Origin: CAJQND01 sp051010055
GTDB taxonomy: Bacteria > Pseudomonadota > Alphaproteobacteria > Rhizobiales > CAJQND01
Reading direction: 5' to 3'
DNA: 21,205 bases
Assembly (NCBI GenBank): GCA_051010055.1
Contig: JBPCVY010000117.1
Span: 1-21,205 of the forward strand
A model generated the notes under the pieces. That model did no database searches. It was not told the origin of the DNA and saw only the letters and a program-made list of their open reading frames with translations. How positions within the stretch are numbered: position 1 is the first letter of the stretch; every line of letters starts with the position of its first letter. Position numbers and translations under genes: made by a program. This document shows positions 14,372-21,205 of the stretch, in pieces.

Positions 14372-15928
14372 ATGCCGTCTTACGGGTACTCAGGTGATTT
14401 GCCGCCGGATAGTTTCAATATGGCCGCATATTGTTTGAGGGAAAGCGCTGCAAAAACGCCTGATAAGCCCGGCCTCATTGTCTGTCCTTCCGCTGATCCT
14501 TTAGAAGCCGAAATCTGGACATACAGCGCACTGGAAGATACCGTTTTGCGCATCGCGCACGGCATTTCCTCATACGGCTTCGAACCGGGATCACGCGTTT
14601 TCCTGCGCATGCACAACAGCGTCGATTATGCGCTGATGTTTCTCGGGCTCAGTGCCGCCGGCTTTGTGCCCATCCCTGGATCTTCCCAGCTCACTGCCGA
14701 TGAAGTGGCATTTATGGCCGGTGATGCCAGCATTTCCGCGATAGCCTTTTCGCCAGAGCTCGAAATGCCTGAACTTCCCGGCGCCATCGTCAAATTTGCA
14801 CCTGATGATATTGACGCGTTAAAATCGGGCCCTCGTGGCACGTACAAGAAAACCCGCAAAGACGATCCGGCATTCTTGATCTACACCTCCGGCACCAGCG
14901 GCAAGCCAAAAGGTGTGCTTCACGCACAGCGGGCCGTTTGGGGGCGCAGACCAATGTACCGGGGTTGGTATGGCATTGATGAAAATGACGTCATGCTGCA
15001 CACAGGCCACTTTAACTGGACTTATACCCTCGGAACCGGCCTCATGGATCCTTGGGCAAGCGGGGCAACCACCATTGTCTACACCGGGCCCCAGGATGCA
15101 ACCGTTTGGCCGAAGCTGGCGAGAGCGCATTCTGCTACTATAATTGGCTCCGTACCAACGCTTTATCGGCAAATATTAAAGTATAATAATATCAACAATT
15201 CGAGCTTTCCCGCCCTGCGTCACGGGCTTACCGCAGGTGAGCCGATCCCGCTCGAAGCCGCCAGGTCCTGGTCACAGGCGACAGGAACGGTGCTTTATGA
15301 GGCATTGGGGATGAGCGAGATTTCCACCTACATTTCATGCTCACCTGAAGTTCCTATCAAGCCCGGGTCTCCGGGACGGGCGCAAAAGGGCCGCTGTGTG
15401 GCGATTTTGCCGGTTGAAGGAAGCTTTGAGCCTCTGCCTGCTGGCGAAATTGGCCTTTTGGCTATCCACCGCTCCGACCCCGGCATCATGTTAGGGTATT
15501 GGAGGCGCCCGGAAGAAGAAGCTGAGGTCATGTATGGCGACTGGTTTGCAGGTGGCGATCTCGCCCGCATGGATGAAGATGGCTACATTTGGTTTGAAGG
15601 GCGCAATGATGACCTTATGAACGCCATGGGATACAGGGTTTCACCGGTAGAGGTGGAAAAGGCGCTCAGCGATCATATATCAGTGGGTGAAGTGGCGGTG
15701 GCCGAGAGACGCATGCGCGTGGATGTTTCCGTCATCGCCGCTTATGTTGTACCTGCAGATGGTCACTCGATTGATAAGGACGGCCTTATTGCCCATGCGG
15801 CGCGCCACCTTGCGGCCTATAAAACGCCCCGAGAGGTAATTATTGTGGACCGCCTACCCCGAACCGCAAACGGTAAGTTGATGCGACGGGCGCTGCAATC
15901 TATGTCACCATCTGCGTCAAACTCGTAA
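14372..15928 (+). CDS. AMP-dependent acyl-CoA synthetase/ligase (benzoate-CoA ligase-like group)
   Basis: This 518-residue protein is an ANL-superfamily adenylate-forming enzyme of normal length with all core motifs: the P-loop YTSGTSGKPKG (171-181), YEALGMSE (309-316), GGDLARMDEDG (394-404), FEGRNDDLMNAMGYRVSP (408-425) and catalytic K502 in NGKLMRRAL. It should activate a carboxylic acid with ATP and join it to CoA. General sequence style suggests the group containing benzoate- and other aryl/acyl-CoA ligases, but the substrate is not decidable by eye. The ATG at 14372 directly follows the TAG of the solute-binding protein gene, so the two are very probably co-transcribed and translationally coupled. 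The gene is followed after 25 bases by a DsbA-family gene. Confidence 0.87.
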   Translation: MPSYGYSGDLPPDSFNMAAYCLRESAAKTPDKPGLIVCPSADPLEAEIWTYSALEDTVLRIAHGISSYGFEPGSRVFLRMHNSVDYALMFLGLSAAGFVPIPGSSQLTADEVAFMAGDASISAIAFSPELEMPELPGAIVKFAPDDIDALKSGPRGTYKKTRKDDPAFLIYTSGTSGKPKGVLHAQRAVWGRRPMYRGWYGIDENDVMLHTGHFNWTYTLGTGLMDPWASGATTIVYTGPQDATVWPKLARAHSATIIGSVPTLYRQILKYNNINNSSFPALRHGLTAGEPIPLEAARSWSQATGTVLYEALGMSEISTYISCSPEVPIKPGSPGRAQKGRCVAILPVEGSFEPLPAGEIGLLAIHRSDPGIMLGYWRRPEEEAEVMYGDWFAGGDLARMDEDGYIWFEGRNDDLMNAMGYRVSPVEVEKALSDHISVGEVAVAERRMRVDVSVIAAYVVPADGHSIDKDGLIAHAARHLAAYKTPREVIIVDRLPRTANGKLMRRALQSMSPSASNS

Positions 15929-15953
15929 GAAGATTAGAAAGACAGGAACTTCC

Positions 15954-16616
15954 ATGGCCGCTGGACCGCTCACAATCGACGTAATCTCTGATGTCATGTG
16001 CCCCTGGTGCCTCATCGGTAAACGGCGTCTGGAAAAGGCATTGGAAAGCCGTCCGGATGTTCCCGTCGAGATACGCTGGCGCCCGTTCCAGCTTGACCCC
16101 ACAATCCCGGAAGATGGCATGGATCGTCAGGAATATCTCTCCAACAAATTCGGCGGGAAAGACGGTGCAAAAGAAGTTTATGACCGGGTGCGCACGGCGG
16201 GCGCGAGTGAAGGGATTGAGTTCAAATTCGAAGACATAAAGAAATCTCCCAATACGTTGAACGCACACCGGCTTATCCGCTGGGCATCTTCATTCAATGC
16301 TCAGGAAAAGCTGGTTGAGCGCCTGTTCAGCCTCTACTTCCTTGAAGGGGCGGATTTGACCGATCACGGAACATTGCTGGATGCAGCTGAGAAGTCTGGG
16401 CTTGAGCGTGAGGTGGTTGAAAAACTGCTGCCGTCTGAATCCGACAAGGATTCAGTGCGCGAGGAAATCGTCACCGCCTCTCAAATGGGCGTCACCGGCG
16501 TTCCCTGTTTCATCATCGATCAGAAATACGCAGTAATGGGCGCCCAGGCCCCTGAAGTCATTGCCGATGCCATAGACAAGGCTCTTGAAGACCGGGCCGA
16601 AACCTCAGCCTCTTAA
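15954..16616 (+). CDS. DsbA/FrnE-family thiol-disulfide oxidoreductase
   Basis: This 220-residue protein has a thioredoxin fold with a helical insertion. The active site is C16-P-W-C19 in SDVMCPWC, and the cis-proline loop is GVTGVPCF with P184 followed by an unusual cysteine, C185. SPNTLNAHRLIRWA (98-111) is typical of the FrnE/2-hydroxychromene-2-carboxylate-isomerase-like DsbA branch. No signal peptide is present, so it is probably cytoplasmic, unlike true DsbA. Family members act as disulfide oxidoreductases in stress or polyketide contexts; the partner here is unknown. AGGAA lies 6-7 bases before the ATG at 15954. It trails the ligase gene by 25 bases and converges on mfd with about 21 bases between. 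Confidence 0.87.
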   Translation: MAAGPLTIDVISDVMCPWCLIGKRRLEKALESRPDVPVEIRWRPFQLDPTIPEDGMDRQEYLSNKFGGKDGAKEVYDRVRTAGASEGIEFKFEDIKKSPNTLNAHRLIRWASSFNAQEKLVERLFSLYFLEGADLTDHGTLLDAAEKSGLEREVVEKLLPSESDKDSVREEIVTASQMGVTGVPCFIIDQKYAVMGAQAPEVIADAIDKALEDRAETSAS

Positions 16617-16637
16617 TCGCGGCAGTCCAACAATAAT

Positions 16638-19600
16638 TCAACCTGCGTCGGCGGCTTCCGCCATTGACACAAGCTTCTTCAATATACTCCGCACGCCTTT
16701 AAGGCGCTCGGCGGCATTTGCCCAGGAACGGCGCACAACCAGCTTGTGGTCAGGGCGCAACTTCACCAGGTTGCCTTCTTCATTGATATAGCCGATGAGC
16801 CCGGCCGGGTTTTCGAAATCATCATTCCTGAATCCAACCACGGCCCCTTTCGGACCGGCATCAACCGAAGCTACATTGGCGCGGCGGCACAACAGCTTAA
16901 TGCCTACAATCGCCAGCAGGTGCTCCACTTCTTCTGGAACCGGGCCAAACCTATCACGCAACTCGGCTGCAAAACCTTCAAGGTCTTCCTGGGTAATCAA
17001 ATCAGCAAGCCTGCGGTAAAGGCCAAGGCGCACCTGCAAATCGGAAATGTAGCTCTCCGGCAACAGCACTGAGGTGCCTATATTGATTGCCGGTGACCAC
17101 TTTTCCTCAGCCTCATCGCCTTCCACGCCATCACGCAACGAGGCCACTGCTTCCTCGAGCATGTCCTGATAGAGCTCAAAGCCCACTTCTTTAACGTGGC
17201 CTGATTGTTCCTCGCCAATGAGGTTGCCGGCGCCGCGTATATCGAGATCATGGCTGGCCAAATTGAAACCTGCGCCCAGAGAATCCAAGGATTGCAGAAC
17301 CCGCAAGCGCTTGTCCGCCGCTTCGGTCAGAACCTTTTTGACCGGAACAGTCATCAGCGCATAAGCGCGCTGTTTTGAGCGGCCAACCCGTCCGCGAAGC
17401 TGGTAAAGCTGGGCAAGGCCGAACATATCGGCCCGGTGCACAACGAGTGTGTTCGCGGTCGGGATATCGAGCCCCGACTCCACAATTGTGGTGGACAAAA
17501 GCACATCATATTTGCGGTCATAAAAGGCGGTCATGACGTCTTCAAGCTGGCCGGATGCCATGCGCCCATGGGCAACTGCCACTTTGACTTCCGGCACATG
17601 TTCGGCCAGAAACTCCTGGATCTCCGTCAAATCGCTGATACGCGGTGCAACGTAGAAGCTTTGCCCACCCCGGAAATGCTCGCGCAAGAGGGTTTCTCGG
17701 ATGGTTACCGGGTCGAACGGGGAAATAAAGGTACGCACCGCCAGCCGGTCAAGCGGCGGCGTGCTGATAAGCGAAAGCTCACGCACCCCGGACAATGCCA
17801 TCTGCAAGGTGCGCGGGATTGGGGTGGCTGTCAGGGTCAGCACGTGCACATTGGCGCGCATTTCCTTCAAGCGTTCCTTGTGCTTGACGCCGAAATGCTG
17901 TTCCTCATCGATGATCAAAAGCCCCAAGTCGCGGAACTTTATGCTTTTTGATAACAAGGCATGAGTGCCAATTACGATGTCCACATCACCGGAAGATATG
18001 CCTTTCTTCGTCTCCTCCAGTTCCTTGCGGCTTACCATGCGCGAGGCCTGCTCTATGCGCACCGGATAGCCTTTGAAACGCTCCTGGAACGTTGCGAAAT
18101 GCTGGCGTGCAAGAAGCGTTGTGGGCACAACTACTGCCACCTGTTTACCGTTCAAAGCGCTAACGAACGCGGAACGCAGGGCAACTTCGGTTTTGCCAAA
18201 GCCCACATCGCCGCACACGAGCCTGTCCATGGGCCGGCCATCACTTAAATCTTCCAGAACATCGTCAATTGAATTGAGCTGGTCTTCGGTTTCCTCGAAC
18301 GGAAAACGGGCGCAGAATTCATCAAACATGCCATCTGGCGCGTTCAGCACGTCACCTTTTCGCAATTGGCGGGCAGCAGCTGTCTTAATCAACCCTTCGG
18401 CGATTTCACGCACACGCTGTTTGAGCCTCGCTTTGCGCGCCTGCCAGCCGCCACCGCCCAACCGGTCGAGCTGTGCGCCCGCTTCATCGGCGCCATAACG
18501 TGACAGAAGCTCGATATTCTCAACGGGCAGGAAAAGCCTGTCGCCACCATGATATGTGAGGAACAGGCAGTCATGGGGCGCATTGTTCACATCAATTGTA
18601 CGAAGGCCCTCAAACCGGCCAATGCCGTGATCCACGTGAACAACCAAGTCGCCCGGCGAAAGGGCGGACAGCTCACTGATGAAGTCTGATGCTTTTTTGA
18701 CCTTGCGGGCCCGGCGCACCAGCCTGTCGCCAAGAATATCCTGCTCGGAAATGATCGCCACATCAGGCGTCACAAAACCGTTTTCCAGCCCCAACACTGC
18801 AACATTGACGATATCATCATCGCGATTTGTCGCCTCAGCCCAGCTGTCAGCCTCTGCAACCGGGGCAACATCATGGTCCCGCAAAATGCCGGCAAGGCGC
18901 TCGCGTGCCCCTTCCGTCCAGGCGGCAACCAGCACACGCTGGCCTGCTTGTCGGGCAGCATCGATGTGATCGCGCACTGCTTCATAAACATTGCGCCCTT
19001 CTTCGGCGCGTTCGGCAGCAAATGTGCGCCCTTGCCCGCCTTCAGCGGAAACCACCGCTGCGCCTGCCCCTTCGGGCGGCTCAAATGGCGTGAATTGATA
19101 GACGCGCTCAGCATCACCAAGCGCGCTTTTCCATTCATCAGGTGTCAGGTAAAGTTTTTCCGGCGGCAAGGGTTTGTAGGGCGCGGCGCCGAATGTGTCC
19201 TGCTCCAAAGCCTCATTGCGTGATGTGTAGTATTCCGAAATCAGCTCGCTGCGGGCCGTGCTTGCTTCTACGACATTGGTGTCGAGTGAAACCGCATGCC
19301 AATCAGCGTAATCGAAAATGCTTGTAAGCCCGTCATGGAACAGTGGCAGCCAATGCTCCATGCCCTGATATTTCCGGCCAGCACTTATGGCTTCATAAAG
19401 CGGATCAGATGAAGTTACCCCGCCAAATGCAGCGGCGTAACCGGTTCTGAATTTTGAAACCGCTTCAGGGGTTAGGCGCAACTCGCCTGCGGGCAGCAGT
19501 TCCACTGACTTAAGTTGGCCCGTCGTGCGCTGGGACTGGGCATCGAATGTGCGGATTGATTCCAGAGTATCGCCAAACAGGTCCAATCGCACAGGTTCAC

Positions 19601-20153
19601 TGGAGCCCGGTGCGAAAATGTCGATAATTCCGCCACGAATGGCAAAATCGCCGGGATCAACCACCGTGCCGCTGCGTGAGAAACCGTTTTCACTCAAAAC
19701 TTTCTGCAAAGCCTCAATGTCAACGATGTTTCCGGGCGCCGCATTCCATCGGGCAGCCTTGATCAACTCTGCACCAGGAACCCTTTGCAAGGCCGCATTG
19801 ACGGTGGTGAGTACGATTAAGGGTGGGGCATCCTCAGGCCTTACCGCAAGGAGATCTGATAATGCCTTGATGCGGCGGGCAACAATTTCCGCCCGTGGGC
19901 TCACACGGTCATAGGGAAGACAATCCCAGGCGGGAAAACGGATAATATCGATATCTGGGGCAAAGAACGAAAGGGCCGAAAAAAGGTCCGCCATGCGCTG
20001 ATCATCGCGGGCAATATGCAGGAACGGCCGCAGCGCGGCGTCTTTCGCCCCGGCAACCCGGACAAGATCGCCCAGCACAAGCGCGTCAAGCCCCTCAGGT
20101 GCTCTGGCAATGGTCGCATGACCGTTAAAGTCAATGAGTTTTCTGAATTCCAT
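16638..20153 (-). CDS. mfd: Transcription-repair coupling factor Mfd
   Basis: This full-length 1171-residue Mfd removes RNA polymerase stalled at DNA lesions and recruits UvrA for nucleotide excision repair. Domains in order: the UvrB-like N-terminal region (PAWDCLPYDRVSP near residue 75-90), the RNA-polymerase-interacting domain (GDLVVHVDHGIGRFEGL, about 497-513), the RecG-like helicase core with Walker A GDVGFGKTE (about 646-655), the DEEQ box in LLIIDEEQHFG (about 743-753), TATPIPRT, and motif VI LRGRVGRSKQRAYAL (about 915-930), then the TRCF C-terminal domain from about 1030. No break or missing motif is seen. The ATG at 20153 lies 12 bases after the sdhE stop with no clear ribosome site, suggesting coupling to sdhE. 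Confidence 0.98.
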   Translation of the reverse strand: MEFRKLIDFNGHATIARAPEGLDALVLGDLVRVAGAKDAALRPFLHIARDDQRMADLFSALSFFAPDIDIIRFPAWDCLPYDRVSPRAEIVARRIKALSDLLAVRPEDAPPLIVLTTVNAALQRVPGAELIKAARWNAAPGNIVDIEALQKVLSENGFSRSGTVVDPGDFAIRGGIIDIFAPGSSEPVRLDLFGDTLESIRTFDAQSQRTTGQLKSVELLPAGELRLTPEAVSKFRTGYAAAFGGVTSSDPLYEAISAGRKYQGMEHWLPLFHDGLTSIFDYADWHAVSLDTNVVEASTARSELISEYYTSRNEALEQDTFGAAPYKPLPPEKLYLTPDEWKSALGDAERVYQFTPFEPPEGAGAAVVSAEGGQGRTFAAERAEEGRNVYEAVRDHIDAARQAGQRVLVAAWTEGARERLAGILRDHDVAPVAEADSWAEATNRDDDIVNVAVLGLENGFVTPDVAIISEQDILGDRLVRRARKVKKASDFISELSALSPGDLVVHVDHGIGRFEGLRTIDVNNAPHDCLFLTYHGGDRLFLPVENIELLSRYGADEAGAQLDRLGGGGWQARKARLKQRVREIAEGLIKTAAARQLRKGDVLNAPDGMFDEFCARFPFEETEDQLNSIDDVLEDLSDGRPMDRLVCGDVGFGKTEVALRSAFVSALNGKQVAVVVPTTLLARQHFATFQERFKGYPVRIEQASRMVSRKELEETKKGISSGDVDIVIGTHALLSKSIKFRDLGLLIIDEEQHFGVKHKERLKEMRANVHVLTLTATPIPRTLQMALSGVRELSLISTPPLDRLAVRTFISPFDPVTIRETLLREHFRGGQSFYVAPRISDLTEIQEFLAEHVPEVKVAVAHGRMASGQLEDVMTAFYDRKYDVLLSTTIVESGLDIPTANTLVVHRADMFGLAQLYQLRGRVGRSKQRAYALMTVPVKKVLTEAADKRLRVLQSLDSLGAGFNLASHDLDIRGAGNLIGEEQSGHVKEVGFELYQDMLEEAVASLRDGVEGDEAEEKWSPAINIGTSVLLPESYISDLQVRLGLYRRLADLITQEDLEGFAAELRDRFGPVPEEVEHLLAIVGIKLLCRRANVASVDAGPKGAVVGFRNDDFENPAGLIGYINEEGNLVKLRPDHKLVVRRSWANAAERLKGVRSILKKLVSMAEAADAG

Positions 20154-20165
20154 TTGTACTTAGAT

Positions 20166-20453
20166 TCATGTGTAGTCTTCGGGTTTGGTGGTATAGGCCA
20201 AAATCGCCTCCAGAAGCTGCGATTTATGCTCGTCGGGCACCTTTTCGCGCCCTGTCACCCAATTCAATAGATCTGTGTCGGGAAGCGAAATGATCTGCTC
20301 CAGCACGTCCAGCTCTTCAGCTGACATGGTGTCGATATTGCGGGCCACATAACCGCCGAGGATAACATCCATCTCCTTCATGCCGCGATGAGCAGCCCTG
20401 TAGGCAAGCTTGCGCCGGCGCACATCGTCAGCATGGCGGTTATCATTGTTCAT
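20166..20453 (-). CDS. sdhE: Succinate dehydrogenase assembly factor SdhE (DUF339)
   Basis: This 95-residue protein is a SdhE/SDHAF2 homologue with the RGxxE motif at R23-G24-x2-E27 (HRGMKEMD), needed for covalent FAD attachment to the succinate dehydrogenase flavoprotein subunit. It also has the typical helical tail (LDVLEQIISLPDTDLLNWV). The ATG at 20453 is preferred because CGGAA lies about 9 bases upstream; a TTG at 20462 in the same frame has no spacing to that site. It is placed 12 bases before mfd, an arrangement common in Alphaproteobacteria, and no sdhCDAB genes are in the window. Confidence 0.92.
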   Translation of the reverse strand: MNNDNRHADDVRRRKLAYRAAHRGMKEMDVILGGYVARNIDTMSAEELDVLEQIISLPDTDLLNWVTGREKVPDEHKSQLLEAILAYTTKPEDYT

Positions 20454-20549
20454 TTCCCACAATTCCGTCTATCCACAAGGACAATGCTCCACATAGGCTG
20501 TCTGAGCTTTTCGGTCTAGGGTAGTTGTGCATTTAATTCGGGAATCGGT

Positions 20550-21146
20550 ATGCGTATCGCAATTATTGGCTGGGGATCACTGCTCTGGGATCTTGAGAAC
20601 CTTGCTCCACACGTTGTTTCGGGCTGGTCATATGGAGGCGGACCGCGCCTGCCGCTGGAGTTTTCGCGCGTATCACCAAAGCGCAAGCATGGCCTCGTTG
20701 TGATTATCGACCCGGATCATGGGGTACCCTGCCCGACAAGCCATATTGAGAGTGTGCGCTCTGAACTCGGCGCCGCAGTCGATGACCTGGCTGCCCGTGA
20801 ACGTGCACCGGTGGAACGCATCGGCCATGCCCATCTAGAAACCGGCCAAATCAATAGCTCTAACCCGCCGCTGAATACTGTTCTTACGGGTTGGCTTGAG
20901 GAAACTCATTTTGACGCCTGCGTTTGGACGGATTTGCCCGCCAATTTTCAGGAGCATTGGGAGGAACCCTTTTCAATTTCCGAAGGTATCAAATACCTCA
21001 AAACACTTGATCCGGTCTCATTGGACGAGGCCAAGCGCTATATAGAAAACGCCCCCCAGGAAACTGTCACGCCGTTGCGTGAAGCCCTTGCGGACGACCC
21101 CTGGTGGCAATCTATCCCCTTGACAACGCCTGAAGATGCGACCTGA
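20550..21146 (+). CDS. Uncharacterised protein, possible gamma-glutamylcyclotransferase-like fold
   Basis: I do not firmly recognise this 198-residue protein. Its start, MRIAIIGWGSLLWDLENL, resembles the glycine-rich (F/Y)GYGSL-x-W entry loop of ChaC/gamma-glutamylcyclotransferase-like proteins, and RLPLEFSRVSPKRKHGLVV (33-51) fits the following strands of that fold. If correct, it could act on gamma-glutamyl compounds such as glutathione, but I cannot place the catalytic glutamate with confidence; E37 and E118 are visible acidic residues in plausible regions. There is no signal peptide or membrane segment. GGGAA lies shortly before the ATG at 20550. It is divergent from sdhE and overlaps the presumed recG start by 11 bases, so it is probably co-transcribed with recG. 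Confidence 0.6.
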   Translation: MRIAIIGWGSLLWDLENLAPHVVSGWSYGGGPRLPLEFSRVSPKRKHGLVVIIDPDHGVPCPTSHIESVRSELGAAVDDLAARERAPVERIGHAHLETGQINSSNPPLNTVLTGWLEETHFDACVWTDLPANFQEHWEEPFSISEGIKYLKTLDPVSLDEAKRYIENAPQETVTPLREALADDPWWQSIPLTTPEDAT

Positions 21147-21205
21147 AGTTCTAAATTCACTGTTTGCTAGCGCCCGGAAACTTCCAGGTGTTGGCCCAAA
21201 GCTTA
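21136..21205 (+). CDS. recG: ATP-dependent DNA helicase RecG, N-terminus (cut by window edge)
   Basis: Only 23 codons are visible. They read MRPEVLNSLFASARKLPGVG followed by PKL, which matches the N-terminus of alphaproteobacterial RecG (MRP...L.PLF...LPGVGPKL). RecG remodels stalled replication forks and recombination intermediates. The ATG at 21136 lies within the last codons of the preceding gene (11-base overlap), suggesting coupled translation. The sdhE–mfd pair nearby supports the call, since recG, sdhE and mfd are neighbours in many Alphaproteobacteria. Confidence 0.78.
   Translation, partial: MRPEVLNSLFASARKLPGVGPKL

Overview
The window looks like the chromosome of an alphaproteobacterium, probably in or near Hyphomicrobiales (Rhizobiales). 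Evidence is the sdhE–mfd pair with a recG start nearby, an alphaproteobacterial-type metZ, HspQ and a UbiH/UbiL-like hydroxylase. Base composition is moderately GC-rich and I see no change marking an island. There are no rRNA or tRNA genes, insertion sequences, prophage genes or CRISPR arrays. Coding density is high: the longest gap is about 200 bases (4759-4961), so no gene-free stretch exceeds 300 bases. Species cannot be decided from the sequence alone.

Left part (1-5000): a rhodanese gene and the start of metZ (cut by the window edge) form a minus-strand sulfur/methionine pair. Then on the plus strand come a small protein with two CDGSH [2Fe-2S] sites, an 819-residue sarcosine/dimethylglycine dehydrogenase-type flavoprotein, and a GNAT acetyltransferase overlapping it by 4 bases. 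A Kbp-like BON-LysM protein follows on the minus strand, divergent from a 1-Cys peroxiredoxin; the gap between them holds an 18-base near-palindrome.

Middle part (4962-12193): peroxiredoxin, a 9-bp hairpin and a glutathione transferase started by TTG lie on the plus strand. Facing them on the minus strand is a tight three-gene unit: a PaaG-like enoyl-CoA hydratase/isomerase, a DUF2182 membrane protein and a Cys-rich DUF1326 protein. A UbiH/UbiL-type monooxygenase is divergent from that unit. Next is a divergent pair: an alpha-methylacyl-CoA racemase-like CaiB/BaiF protein (minus) and a 348-residue malyl-CoA lyase-type enzyme (plus). The lyase resembles the trifunctional Chloroflexus enzyme more than the Mcl1 type usual in Alphaproteobacteria.

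Right part (12262-21205): hspQ, an orphan YejA-like peptide-binding protein, an acyl-CoA ligase and a DsbA/FrnE-family oxidoreductase form a close plus-strand row. Convergent to it is the sdhE–mfd unit. Beyond a divergent gap are a possible gamma-glutamylcyclotransferase-fold protein and the first 23 codons of recG, overlapping by 11 bases.

Functional reading (inference): core repair, stress and redox genes are mixed with acyl-CoA and one-carbon/glyoxylate-related catabolism. The least explained items are the DUF1326–DUF2182 unit, the Chloroflexus-type malyl-CoA lyase beside a racemase-like enzyme, and the small protein before recG. I found no complete, clearly new multi-gene system.
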